NCBI RefSeq assembly: GCF_030704825.1
Contig: NZ_JAUYNX010000022.1
Coordinates: 62,001-126,000 of the forward strand
Reading direction: 5' to 3'
DNA from: Brevundimonas sp.
GTDB taxonomy: Bacteria; Pseudomonadota; Alphaproteobacteria; Caulobacterales; Caulobacteraceae
Length of the DNA stretch: 64,000 nucleotides
Part shown: positions 20,704-29,351 of the stretch, in pieces
Numbering within the stretch: position 1 is the first letter of the stretch
How the letters are laid out: each line of letters starts with the position of its first letter
The notes under the pieces: model-generated
Databases searched by the model: none
Told to the model about the DNA's origin: nothing
The model's input: only the letters and a program-made list of their open reading frames with translations
Translations under genes and position numbers: made by a program

Positions 20704-21939
20704 ATGAGCGCCCTCGCCCTGACCGCGCCCGGCCTCCCGGCCATCCCGCCCGGAGACGCGCCCCCTACGGAGGAGCCGGTCGTCCTGCTGCAGCTGGACG
20801 CGACCGTCACCGCCGAGGCGGTGTCCTCCGTCTATCGCGAGGTGCGCCGCGGACGGCGCGTGGTCGTGGTCGCCGGCGGCGACTCCGGCGCGCCCGAACG
20901 GCTGGCCCTGGGGCTGGACGCGGTCGGCGTCGTCGCCGCTCTCCCGACCCCCGGGGAGGCCCTGTTTCACGCCGGCGTCGCCATCGTGGCGGGCCCCTCG
21001 GCCCCGCCGACCCGGATTGCTTCGACGCCGACGCGGCTTCTGCGCGTGGCGCTGGCCGGATGCGGCGTGGTCGGCGGCGGCGTCCTGGAGCGCCTGCTGG
21101 CGGATCCCCGCTTCGAGGTGGTCGGGGTTCTGGTGCGCCACCCCGGCAAGCGACGCGACGTTCCCATCCCCGCCGGTCTGGCGCTGTCCGATCCCGCCGC
21201 CCTGCTGGCGCGCGAGCCGGACATCCTCGTCGAGGCGATCTCGGAAGCCTCCACCGGCCTGGCCCTGGTCCGCGCGGCCCTGTCGCGCGGCGTCGACGTG
21301 GTCAGCGCCAACAAGCAGGCGATCAGCGCCGACCTGCCCGCCCTCGCGCGGCTGGCCGGGGACGGGGGCGTGCGCCTGCTCTATTCCGCCAGCGTGGGCG
21401 GCGGCGCGCCGCTGATAGAGACGGTCCGGCGGGCCCGTTCCCACGGGGCGGTGGCGCGGATCGAGGCGGTGCTGAACGGCACCTGCAACTTCATCCTGAA
21501 CCGTCTCGCCGAGGGGCTGGCGTTCGACGCCGCGCTGTCCGCCGCGAAGGAGGCCGGCTTCGCCGAGGCGGACCCGTCCGCCGATCTGACCGGCCTCGAC
21601 GCGGTCGCCAAACTGGCCATCCTGGCCCACGAGGCGGGGCTGGGACGCCTCGAAGCGAACGGCCTGACCCGGGAAACCCTGGCCGGGAACGCCACCCTGC
21701 CGACGGGAGAGGTGCGTCAGCTGGCGCGGCTCGACGTCCGCACGGGCGAGGCCGGCGTGGCTTTTCGCGCCGTGGGCGGCGACGCCCTGTTCGCCGGATT
21801 GCCGGACGAATGGAATGCGCTGAGGGTCACGACCGCGGACGGACGGGTCTTCACCGCCCGGGGGCGCGGCGCCGGGCGGATACCGACGACGGAGAGCGTC
21901 TGGGCCGACTTGGTCGATCTCGTCGAATCCGGGCGATAG
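20704..21939 (+). CDS. hom: Homoserine dehydrogenase with N-terminal extension
   Basis: NAD(P)-dependent reduction of aspartate semialdehyde to homoserine, which feeds metX. The 411-residue protein has its Rossmann site GCGVVGGG at 119-126, then VSANKQAIS, the catalytic core GGGAPLIETV and LNGTCNFIL, and the signature ADPSADLTGLDAVAKLAILAH. It has no C-terminal ACT domain, so threonine feedback is unlikely. Residues 1-110 precede the normal start of the family; the stretch VVLLQLDATVTAEAV with GRRVVVVAGGDSGAPERL vaguely resembles the beginning of an aspartokinase and may be a decayed remnant of an aspartokinase-homoserine dehydrogenase fusion. The ATG at 20704 follows metB by 10 bp. It is the last gene of the riboswitch operon. 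Confidence 0.92.
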   Translation: MSALALTAPGLPAIPPGDAPPTEEPVVLLQLDATVTAEAVSSVYREVRRGRRVVVVAGGDSGAPERLALGLDAVGVVAALPTPGEALFHAGVAIVAGPSAPPTRIASTPTRLLRVALAGCGVVGGGVLERLLADPRFEVVGVLVRHPGKRRDVPIPAGLALSDPAALLAREPDILVEAISEASTGLALVRAALSRGVDVVSANKQAISADLPALARLAGDGGVRLLYSASVGGGAPLIETVRRARSHGAVARIEAVLNGTCNFILNRLAEGLAFDAALSAAKEAGFAEADPSADLTGLDAVAKLAILAHEAGLGRLEANGLTRETLAGNATLPTGEVRQLARLDVRTGEAGVAFRAVGGDALFAGLPDEWNALRVTTADGRVFTARGRGAGRIPTTESVWADLVDLVESGR

Positions 21940-21943
21940 CGGC

Positions 21944-21982
21944 AAAAAAGACGCCGCCGGCTCCGTGGGGCCGGCGGCGCTC
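21944..21982 (-). terminator. Rho-independent terminator of the TonB receptor gene
   Basis: A perfect 10-bp stem, CGCCGCCGGC (21952-21961) with GCCGGCGGCG (21970-21979), is followed on the minus strand by CTTTTTTGCC. It lies just after the receptor stop at 22003. On the plus strand the hairpin could also help stop transcription from hom, but there is no U tract in that direction. Confidence 0.85.
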
Positions 21983-22002
21983 AAGGCGCTGATCAGGAGA
22001 GA

Positions 22003-24765
22003 TCAGAAGCTGTAGCGGAAGCCCGCGAAGAACTGTCTGCCAGTGTGATGGTGCACCGAGACCAGGTTGTAGATGCCGACATACTGGGTCGGGACCTCGT
22101 CCGTCAGGTTGATGCCTTCCAGGGTCAGGGTCAGCTGGTCGGTGACATTGTACGAGGCCGAGGCGTCGACATTGAAAGTGTCGACCACACCCTCGATGGC
22201 GTTGCCGTTGCGGCCCGGAACCTGGGTCAGGTAGCCATCCCGATAGGTGCCCGACACCCGCGCGCTGAACCGGTCGTCCTCGTAATAGAGGGTGGCGTTG
22301 TAGGCCCGCTTGGACAGGTTGGTCAGGGTGTTGGTTGTGCCGTTCGGGTACTCGATCTGGGAGTCGACGTAGGTGTAGTTGGCCAGAACCCCGAGGTTGC
22401 CCAGGAAGCCCGGAAGGAAGGTCAGGGGCTGCTGATAGCTGATCTCGTAGCCGTCGAGATCGCCGCCATCGGTGTTGACCGGCTGGTTGAATACCCAATC
22501 CGCCGAGGGGGAACAGCCGGGAACAGCGCCGCAGGCCGCCGTGGCCACACTGTCAGGCAGGCCCAGGGAGTTCCCCGTGAAGGGCTGGGTCACCGTGTCG
22601 TTGGCGACGAAGCTGTTGATCTCCTTGCGGAACAAGGCCAGCGACAGGATCGACTCGGGGGCGAAATACCATTCGAACGCCAGGTCGTAGGTGGTCGCTC
22701 GGGTGGGTTCCAGCATGGGGTTGCCGGAGTTGACCGTCCGGTTGTTGCCCGAAACCGAAACCGTTCCGCCGGGAGTCAAGGATCCCAAGCCCGGCCGCGT
22801 CATGACCTTGGCCGCGCCGAACCGGATCAGGAAGTCCTCGCCCGGCTCGAACACCAGATTCATGGACGGGAGCAGGTCGTCGTAGCTCCGGCTCGCCGAT
22901 GTGAACACCGGCGCGCCCGCGGCCAGGGTATAGCCGGTCGAGTACTGGTCGGTCTTGATATAGCGCAGACCGTAGTTTCCCCGAACCGGGATGGAGCCCA
23001 GTTCGGCGTCGAAATCGACCTGAACATAGGCGCCCTGACTCTCTTCCTCCACCGAACGGTTGTTCCCCCGCGAGGGGATGAAGCTCATTGGGAAGCTGCC
23101 GAAGTCGAACAGGGCGTCGGCGGCGTGATAGTCCGGGATCAGCCAGGACAGGGTCGAACCGGCGGGGATGTCCCATTGGTCGGCGAGTCCGACGATGCGG
23201 CTGAAGTCGGTGATAGGCGTCCCGGCGACGCCGGCCGGGATGCAACCTTCCGCGTTGCCCGTCGGGGCCAGGCCGCAGGACGCCGGATCGCGGCGCAGCT
23301 CGGTGGTCTCGAACGTATAGGTCTTGAAGAACAGGCCGCCCGAGAAGGTCACGCCCGGCCTTGCATCCCATTCCCCACTCAACTGGGCGGTCTCGTAGGT
23401 GTTGTCCGCGGTCTGCGGCCGCAGCCGGATCTGGCTCAACGTCCAGTTGGCCGGATCGTTGACATCGAACCCGTAGGTGATCAGCGGCAGATTGGCGTTG
23501 TCGCGATAATCATAGCTGTAGCCGTCCGAGCTGGCGTGATCGAACAACAGGGTCGTCTGGATCGGATTGTCGTGTTCCGAGGTCGAGGAGCCCAGGAAGG
23601 CGTTGACCCGGAAGGTGTCGGAAAATTCGTGCGACACGTCCAGGGTAAGCTGGGTGAACTCAGTCGTCAGTTCATCGAAACGCGATTCCGAACGCACATC
23701 GACGTTGTCGAACACGCCGTAGACCATGTTCCCGTTGCCATCGACTTCGGAGTCGACGACCACGATGCCCGCCCGGCCGCCAGCGCCGCCAGCGCTGAAG
23801 TCCGGAGCCTGCAGGAAATGTTCGAAGCGGGTGGCGCTGAAATCGGCATAGAGCAGGTCGAGGCTGACCTCGGTGCGAGCGGTCGGCCGCCACTGCAACG
23901 ACCCGGTTATGCCGAGGCGCTCCTGATCGTGCTCGAGGATGCCATAGCGCGGGAGTCGTGGGGTGAAGGCGTTGACCGCACCCGGGCCTGAACCGACGTT
24001 GCCGCCTTGCCAGCGCACCGTGCTGTGGCCTTCTTCAAGCGCTTCGCGCCCCGAATAGGCGACCGAGAGCAGGGCCCCGAACGTCCCGTCGCCCCAGGTG
24101 TTGGAGATCAGGAAGGCCGCGCGCGGGTCGGGATTCTGGGCCAGATCGTTCCAACCCATCTGGCCGGAGACGGCTACGGTGAAGCCAGGATAGTCGAACG
24201 GACGGGCCGCCCGCAGGTCGACGGTGGCTCCGAGCGAACCTTCCTCGGTATCGGCCGAGGCGGTCTTGCGCACCATGATGCTGTTGAAAAGATCCGAGGC
24301 GAAGACGTTGAAGTCGAAGCCACGGCCGCGGTTGGTGCCTCCCGAGCTGTCGGTGCCGCCCGTGGTGCCCAGGGCCTCCATGCCGTTGATGCGGATGCGG
24401 GTGAAGTCCGGGCCCAGTCCGCGCACCGAGATGTTCCGTCCCTCGCCGGCGTCGCGGGTGATGGCGACGCCGGGAATGCGCTGGATCGCCTCGGCCAGGT
24501 TCTGGTCGGGGAAGTCGGCGATGTCCTCGGCCATGATGACATCGACGGCGCCGGCCTCGCGGCGCTTGACGTTCAGCGCCTGAGCCAGGCTGCTGCGAAA
24601 GCCGGTGACGACGACCTCGTCGATCTCGGCCGCATCTTCCTGTGGCGGGGTCTGGGCCGCGGCGGCGGCGACTCCCACCGACAGGGCGAGGACCAGGCCG
24701 GACGCGCCGGCGAACAAATTACGGCGAAGAGCGCGGGTCATCCCCGGCTGAATGGCTTGCAACAT
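22003..24765 (-). CDS. TonB-dependent receptor, probably for pectic oligosaccharides
   Basis: Outer-membrane active transporter of 920 residues. After the signal peptide (LVLALSVGVAAAAAQ) comes the EIDEVVVTGFRSSLAQALNVKR start, a TonB-box region typical of the Caulobacter/Xanthomonas oligosaccharide receptors. The plug contains DIADFPDQNLAEAIQRIPGVAITRDAGEGRNISVRGLGPDFTRIRINGM. The barrel follows, ending in GRQFFAGFRYSF with the terminal aromatic. The ATG at 24765 has GGAGGG in front; an upstream GTG-type extension adds nothing recognisable. Two copies of TGACACCGGT lie 85-132 bp upstream, shared with the kdu and pectate lyase promoters, which points to uptake of pectin-derived sugars. The gene has its own terminator at 21944-21982. 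Confidence 0.93.
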   Translation of the reverse strand: MLQAIQPGMTRALRRNLFAGASGLVLALSVGVAAAAAQTPPQEDAAEIDEVVVTGFRSSLAQALNVKRREAGAVDVIMAEDIADFPDQNLAEAIQRIPGVAITRDAGEGRNISVRGLGPDFTRIRINGMEALGTTGGTDSSGGTNRGRGFDFNVFASDLFNSIMVRKTASADTEEGSLGATVDLRAARPFDYPGFTVAVSGQMGWNDLAQNPDPRAAFLISNTWGDGTFGALLSVAYSGREALEEGHSTVRWQGGNVGSGPGAVNAFTPRLPRYGILEHDQERLGITGSLQWRPTARTEVSLDLLYADFSATRFEHFLQAPDFSAGGAGGRAGIVVVDSEVDGNGNMVYGVFDNVDVRSESRFDELTTEFTQLTLDVSHEFSDTFRVNAFLGSSTSEHDNPIQTTLLFDHASSDGYSYDYRDNANLPLITYGFDVNDPANWTLSQIRLRPQTADNTYETAQLSGEWDARPGVTFSGGLFFKTYTFETTELRRDPASCGLAPTGNAEGCIPAGVAGTPITDFSRIVGLADQWDIPAGSTLSWLIPDYHAADALFDFGSFPMSFIPSRGNNRSVEEESQGAYVQVDFDAELGSIPVRGNYGLRYIKTDQYSTGYTLAAGAPVFTSASRSYDDLLPSMNLVFEPGEDFLIRFGAAKVMTRPGLGSLTPGGTVSVSGNNRTVNSGNPMLEPTRATTYDLAFEWYFAPESILSLALFRKEINSFVANDTVTQPFTGNSLGLPDSVATAACGAVPGCSPSADWVFNQPVNTDGGDLDGYEISYQQPLTFLPGFLGNLGVLANYTYVDSQIEYPNGTTNTLTNLSKRAYNATLYYEDDRFSARVSGTYRDGYLTQVPGRNGNAIEGVVDTFNVDASASYNVTDQLTLTLEGINLTDEVPTQYVGIYNLVSVHHHTGRQFFAGFRYSF

Positions 24766-24849
24766 ATGCACCCTCCCATGGGCATACAGGACGCCGGAGT
24801 GACTCCGGTCTATCTGTTTTTGCGGTCCGGCGACGTTGGCCGGGCCGTT

Positions 24850-24863
24850 TGACACCGGTGTCA
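24850..24863. promoter_or_regulatory. LacI-type operator at the TonB receptor promoter
   Basis: TGACACCGGTGTCA is a perfect 14-bp palindrome, 85 bp upstream of the receptor ATG. It has the central CG dyad typical of LacI-family sites and is the best copy of a motif found at 24884, 26646 and 29303. Confidence 0.8.
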
Positions 24864-24883
24864 TATCCACACGGGACAAGTCC

Positions 24884-24897
24884 TGACACCGGTAGCA
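24884..24897. promoter_or_regulatory. Second LacI-type operator at the TonB receptor promoter
   Basis: TGACACCGGTAGCA keeps the left half of the palindrome and matches the right half at three of four outer positions. It starts 34 bp after the perfect copy. Confidence 0.6.
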
Positions 24898-25036
24898 ATC
24901 AGGAGCCTAACCTGACGGCCCGCGCATCCGCAACCCCGGCGACCCCCGGTTTGAGGACAAGCTCTGCGATACCGATGGTCGCCGTGTCGCGCGGGGCACA
25001 CTTCCGGGGACCAGCGGGCCCGGAGCCGGCGTGGGG

Positions 25037-25780
25037 TCAGCGCGCCAGCCAGCCTCCATCCACCGGCAGTACGGCCCCGTGGACGTAGGCCCCGGCGTCC
25101 GAGGCCAGGAATACCGCCGCGCCCTTGATGTCGGCGGGATCGCCCCAGCGTCCGGCCGGGATGCGCGCGAGGATGTCGCGATTGCGGGTCTCGTCGGCGC
25201 GCAGGGCCTCGGTGTTGTTGGTGGAGAAATAGCCCGGCGCGATGGCGTTGACGTTGATTCCCTTCGCCGCCCACTCGCAGGCCAGCAGCCGCGTCAGCCC
25301 GGCCAGCCCGCTCTTCGAGGCCGTATAGGACGGCACCCGGATGCCGCCCTGGAAGGACAACATCGAACAGATATTGATGATCTTGCCGCCGCGCCCCGCG
25401 CCCACCCATGTCCTCGCCACGGCCTGGGAAAGGAAGAAGGCGGACTTGAGATTGGTGTCGATCACCGCGTCCCAGTCTTCCTCCGTGAAGTCCAGGCTGT
25501 CGTTGCGGCGGATGATCCCGGCGTTGTTGACGAGGATGTCCACCGAACCGGCCTGCGCCACAACGTCCGGGATCGGATCGATCGAGCCCAGGTCGGCCGC
25601 CACGGCGGTGAACCGGCGGCCCAGGGCGGCCACGGCCTCGCCCGTCGCTGTCGGCGCCGACCGGCCCACGGCGACGATGTCGGCTCCGGCTTCGGCCAGA
25701 CCCACGGCGATGGCCTGGCCCAGGCCCGTGTTGGCGCCGGTGACCAGGGCCGTCCGCCCGGCGAGATCGAAGCGGCTCAT
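25037..25780 (-). CDS. kduD: 2-dehydro-3-deoxy-D-gluconate 5-dehydrogenase
   Basis: Short-chain dehydrogenase (247 residues) that reduces 2,5-diketo-3-deoxygluconate to 2-keto-3-deoxygluconate in the breakdown of unsaturated uronates from pectin. The cofactor site is [13 protein letters not shown], followed by [14 protein letters not shown] and the catalytic YTASK. The sequence around [21 protein letters not shown] is typical of KduD. The ATG at 25780 overlaps the kduI stop by 4 bp, so the two steps are translated together. Confidence 0.94.
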   Translation of the reverse strand: MSRFDLAGRTALVTGANTGLGQAIAVGLAEAGADIVAVGRSAPTATGEAVAALGRRFTAVAADLGSIDPIPDVVAQAGSVDILVNNAGIIRRNDSLDFTEEDWDAVIDTNLKSAFFLSQAVARTWVGAGRGGKIINICSMLSFQGGIRVPSYTASKSGLAGLTRLLACEWAAKGINVNAIAPGYFSTNNTEALRADETRNRDILARIPAGRWGDPADIKGAAVFLASDAGAYVHGAVLPVDGGWLAR

Positions 25781-26610
25781 TTCAGCTGACAGATGTCGAG
25801 GACGGTCATGTCCGTATAGTCCAGGTTCTCGCCGCCCATGGCCCAGATGAAGGTGTAGTTGGACGTGCCCGACCCCATGTGGATCGACCACGGCGGCGAC
25901 ACGACGGCCTCGCCGTCCGCAACCACGATGTGACGCTGGGCGTCGGGCTCGCCCATGAAGTGGAAGACCCGGTCGTTGTCGCCGAGACCGAAGTAGAAAT
26001 AGACCTCCGAGCGCCGGTCATGCAGGTGCGGCGGCATGGTGTTCCAGACGCTGCCGGTCTTGAGGATCGTCAGGCCCAGAAGCAGCTGGCACGACTGGCA
26101 GGTGGCCGGGACGATGTACTGGTAGATGGTCCGTTCGTTCGAGGTCTCCAGCGCGCCCCGCTCCAGCGGCACGGCCTGGCCCAGCGAGATGTGTTTGGTC
26201 TCGTAGCGGACGTGGGCGGGCGTCGAGGCCAGGTAGAAGCGGGTGTCGCCGGCGAAGGTGACGTCCTTCGAGCCCATGGCGATGTAGAGGCCGTCGTTGG
26301 CCTCCAGTGTGTAAGTCACCCCGTCCACGGCGACGGTGCCGGTCGCGCCGCCGACATTGACCACGCCCAGCTCGCGCCGCTCGAGGAACGGGTGGCCCGC
26401 GGCCGAGGCCGGCTCGGTCTGGTCGGGCAGCTTCACGGTGGCCGACCCCGGCTGGACGCCGCCGATCACGAACCGTTCGTAGTGGGTGTAGTTGAGGCGA
26501 ATCTCGCCGCCCTGGAACAACCCGTCGATCAGATAGCGCTCGCGCAGCTGATCGTTGGTGACCCCCTCCATCATGTCCGGGTGGGTGGCGTGATAGGTCT
26601 TGCAGTACAT
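25777..26610 (-). CDS. kduI: 5-dehydro-4-deoxy-D-glucuronate isomerase
   Basis: Cupin-fold isomerase of 277 residues that converts 5-keto-4-deoxyuronate to 2,5-diketo-3-deoxygluconate, the step before KduD. Family segments are [27 protein letters not shown] with some changes from the enteric proteins, the zinc-binding [16 protein letters not shown], and [25 protein letters not shown]. It is the first gene of a kduI-kduD unit, with a LacI-type operator 36 bp upstream of the ATG. Confidence 0.95.
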   Translation of the reverse strand: MYCKTYHATHPDMMEGVTNDQLRERYLIDGLFQGGEIRLNYTHYERFVIGGVQPGSATVKLPDQTEPASAAGHPFLERRELGVVNVGGATGTVAVDGVTYTLEANDGLYIAMGSKDVTFAGDTRFYLASTPAHVRYETKHISLGQAVPLERGALETSNERTIYQYIVPATCQSCQLLLGLTILKTGSVWNTMPPHLHDRRSEVYFYFGLGDNDRVFHFMGEPDAQRHIVVADGEAVVSPPWSIHMGSGTSNYTFIWAMGGENLDYTDMTVLDICQLK

Positions 26611-26645
26611 GGGGGCACCTTGTCCGGGTCGGAGCGTGGCGTCTA

Positions 26646-26659
26646 GGTAACCGGTGTCA
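26646..26659. promoter_or_regulatory. LacI-type operator upstream of kduI
   Basis: GGTAACCGGTGTCA shares ACCGGTGTCA with the perfect palindrome at 24850. It lies in the 120-bp gap between kduI and the LacI gene and so can control kduI-kduD. Confidence 0.65.
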
Positions 26660-26730
26660 TGAACGGGGGCAAGGCGCCCGCATCGTGCTTGCGTCCATCG
26701 GCGGCGCGACCTTCGCGAGGAGTCTGGCCT

Positions 26731-27798
26731 TCAGCCCGAGAGGACGTCGGCCGCCTGACGCCCCGGCGCCGCCGTGGAGTCCCGAATCACCAGGAACGGA
26801 TCGACCTCGGGCTGGACCAGGGTCGCCGGGTCCAGCCCCCGGCTGCGGGCCGTCAGCTTCTCGGCCGCCATCCGGCCCATGTCGCGGATGGGCAGGCGCA
26901 CGGTGGTCAGATTGGGCCAGACGCGCGACGCCATCGGCAGGTCGTCGAAGCCGACGATCGACAGGTCCCTCGGCACGTCCAGACCGGCGTCGCGCGCGGC
27001 CTTCATCACCCCGATGGCCATTTCGTCATTGCCGGCGAAGATGGCGGTCGGCGGGTTGGGCAGGGCCAGCAGGTCCCGCGCAGCCTCGACCCCGGACTCG
27101 AAGGTGTAGGCGCCCTGACGCACCAGGGCGTCGTCCAGGGCCAGGCCGTGCTCCGCCAGCCCCTCGCGGAAACCCCGCCCCCGCTCGTGCGACGACCGGA
27201 AACTGTCGGGACCCGAGATGAAGGCCACGCGTCGATGCCCGAGCTGGGCCAGGTGCCGCGCAGCCTGGGCCGCGCCGCGGCTGTCGTGGGTCACCACCAT
27301 GCAGGCGGGTTCGTCCAGCGACACCGAGGCGATCCGCACATAGGGGCAGTCCGCTTCCTTGAGGATGGCCACCACCCGGTCGTCCTCGGACACGGACGGC
27401 GGCATGACCACGCCGAACAGCTTCTGCCTCACGATGAAGGCCCGCACCTCGTTCAGGAAGGCGTCCGACGCCCGGTTGCAAGGGTGGACAACCAGCTCCA
27501 GTCCCGATCCCCGGACCCCGTCCAGCACGCCCTGCTGCATATTGACGACATAGTTCGGGCTGGGGTTGTCGTAGATCATTCCCACGAGGAACGAGCGCCG
27601 GAACGCCAGGCCGCGCGCCTGCGGATCGGGGGTGAATCCGTGTTCCGCGATCACCGCCTCGACGCGTTTGCGTGTTTCGTCCTTGACGAAGGGCGAGTTG
27701 TTGATGACCCGCGAGACGGTCTTCTTCGACACCTCGGCCATGCGGGCGATGTCGTTGATCGTCGCGGACTTGCCGCCGGGCCGTTTCGTCTCGTTCAC
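26731..27798 (-). CDS. LacI-family regulator of the uronate locus
   Basis: Transcriptional regulator of 355 residues. The N-terminal helix-turn-helix and hinge are TINDIARMAEVSKKTVSRVINNSPFVKDETR, and the periplasmic-binding-like sensor follows from FLVGMIYDNPSPNYV to FDDLPMASRVWPNLTTV. The start is a GTG at 27798. Its position between kduI and the pectate lyase and the shared TGACACCGGT sites around it suggest that it represses the pectin/uronate genes; its inducer is probably a ketodeoxyuronate, as for KdgR-type regulators, but this is inferred. The gene follows the pectate lyase by 58 bp on the same strand and may be partly transcribed with it. Confidence 0.93.
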   Translation of the reverse strand: MNETKRPGGKSATINDIARMAEVSKKTVSRVINNSPFVKDETRKRVEAVIAEHGFTPDPQARGLAFRRSFLVGMIYDNPSPNYVVNMQQGVLDGVRGSGLELVVHPCNRASDAFLNEVRAFIVRQKLFGVVMPPSVSEDDRVVAILKEADCPYVRIASVSLDEPACMVVTHDSRGAAQAARHLAQLGHRRVAFISGPDSFRSSHERGRGFREGLAEHGLALDDALVRQGAYTFESGVEAARDLLALPNPPTAIFAGNDEMAIGVMKAARDAGLDVPRDLSIVGFDDLPMASRVWPNLTTVRLPIRDMGRMAAEKLTARSRGLDPATLVQPEVDPFLVIRDSTAAPGRQAADVLSG

Positions 27799-27856
27799 GC
27801 AGCGAGTCTCTCTGATCGAACACCGTCTTAGACGGTCGAGCGCAACCTGTCAGCGC

Positions 27857-29221
27857 TCATGTCCCCCGTCGCTGGGCCGGCCGGTCCAGCACCTCGTCCC
27901 GCAACGGCGTCATGAAGCGCAGATCCCAGTCGTCGGGGTTGAACGGCTTGCGCGTCGCCTCGACCACCGGAGGATAGCCGCCGACCTGGCGTTCGTTGTC
28001 GATGATCTCGCCCCGCCCTTCGGCCACCTCGGCGATGAGCAGCACGTCGCGCATGTCGCGGTCCCACGGCCGGGCCCCCACCTGCGACAGCACCGAGACC
28101 TGCACCTGCTCCGCCGGCATCGGCGTCAGCCCCTCCCACCAGACCGGCGGACGGCGCGTCTGGATGATGCGGGCGGGCGCGGTGGTGTAGCGGCCGAACA
28201 TGCGCAACGGCTCGCCTACCTGGTCCACCGCGATGTTGTCCCGGCCGTAGTATTCGACGTCGCCGGCTCCGCCGATCATCATGAAGGCCAGCCGATCGGT
28301 GGGGGTCGACGGCCCGGCGCGCAGCACATTGCCGATCACCGTCATCCTGCCGACCTCGAACGGCACGGTTCCCCACTCCTCGGGCGCGAGGTTGTAGTGG
28401 ATGGCGCGCGGGCCCGGATTGTAGATCAGGTTGTTGACGATCACCCCGTGCACCCCGCCCTTGAACAGCGGGCTGCGCTCATGGTTGTGGGCGTAGAGAT
28501 TGCCGACGATCAGCAGGCCGGTGACGTTGTCGTGGATCAGCGACCCCTTGGAATGCTCGCCCTTGGAATGGGTCGCATAGGCCAGGCTTTCGCCGTTCAG
28601 ATTGTTCGAGAAGGTGATGTCGTGGCTGGTGCCCTGACGCCATTCGGCCGGTGTCGATCCGGTGAAGCGCGGGCCTGACGCCGACAGGTTCTCGTCCGTC
28701 GCCCAGGTCAGGCTGCAGTGGTCGATGATGACGTTGTACGCCCCGACGGTGGAGATGCCGTCCTCGTCCCACCCGCTCATCCATTCGGCGCCGGCCGAGC
28801 CGGGGCGGATGCGGATGTGCTGGATGACGACGTCGTGCGCGGTGATGTCCATGCCGCCGCGGATGAGGGTGATCCCCGGCGAGGGAGCGGTCTGGCCGGC
28901 GATGGTGATGAAGGGGTTCTGGAGCTTCAGCGTCTTGCGACCCAGGTCGATGACGCCGCCGACCTCGAACACCACGATGCGGGGACCGTCGGCCTCCATG
29001 GCGGCGCGCAGGGAGCCGGGGCCCTCGCTGTCCAGATTGGTGACGCGGATGATCTGTCCGCCTCGCCCGCCCGGCGTGGATGCGGCCCAGCCCAGGGCGC
29101 CGGGGAAGGCGGGCAGCGGCGCCGCGACGGCGGCGGCCGGCGCCTGCGCCGTGGCGGAAGACGGAACGGCGACGGGAAGAACGAGGGCGACCGCGAGAGC
29201 GGCGCAGCGGAGCAGTGTCAT
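27857..29221 (-). CDS. Secreted pectate lyase-like protein (polysaccharide lyase, right-handed beta-helix)
   Basis: Extracytoplasmic protein of 454 residues with a signal peptide (TLLRCAALAVALVLPVAVPSSATAQ). The sequence has the layout of pectate lyases of the PL1 type: GALGWAASTPGGRGGQIIRVTNL, SLRAAMEADGPRIVVFEVGGVIDL, ITIAGQTAPSPGITLI and VVIQHIRIRPG, then the beta-helix core with IIDHCSLTWATDENLS, typical of bacterial PL1-like enzymes. It should cleave homogalacturonan outside the cell or in the periplasm, feeding the TonB receptor and KduI/KduD. The ATG at 29221 has AGGA in front; an upstream ATG at 29239 is less well placed. A LacI-type operator lies at 29303. Confidence 0.85.
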   Translation of the reverse strand: MTLLRCAALAVALVLPVAVPSSATAQAPAAAVAAPLPAFPGALGWAASTPGGRGGQIIRVTNLDSEGPGSLRAAMEADGPRIVVFEVGGVIDLGRKTLKLQNPFITIAGQTAPSPGITLIRGGMDITAHDVVIQHIRIRPGSAGAEWMSGWDEDGISTVGAYNVIIDHCSLTWATDENLSASGPRFTGSTPAEWRQGTSHDITFSNNLNGESLAYATHSKGEHSKGSLIHDNVTGLLIVGNLYAHNHERSPLFKGGVHGVIVNNLIYNPGPRAIHYNLAPEEWGTVPFEVGRMTVIGNVLRAGPSTPTDRLAFMMIGGAGDVEYYGRDNIAVDQVGEPLRMFGRYTTAPARIIQTRRPPVWWEGLTPMPAEQVQVSVLSQVGARPWDRDMRDVLLIAEVAEGRGEIIDNERQVGGYPPVVEATRKPFNPDDWDLRFMTPLRDEVLDRPAQRRGT

Positions 29222-29302
29222 GTTTCCATCCTGTATCATGGTCGCCTGTGCCCGCGACCCTGAGCCGAATACGATGCCGGACGGGCTTCGCCGGATTCAA
29301 AT

Positions 29303-29316
29303 TGACACCGGTTTCC
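29303..29316. promoter_or_regulatory. LacI-type operator between pectate lyase and the TRAP operon
   Basis: TGACACCGGTTTCC keeps the left ten bases of the palindrome. It lies in the 130-bp divergent gap between the pectate lyase (starts at 29221) and the hydratase gene (starts at 29352), so one site could control both transcripts. Confidence 0.65.
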
Positions 29317-29351
29317 TTCCTGCGCAATGTCTGCCGCAACAGGGAGGCGGC

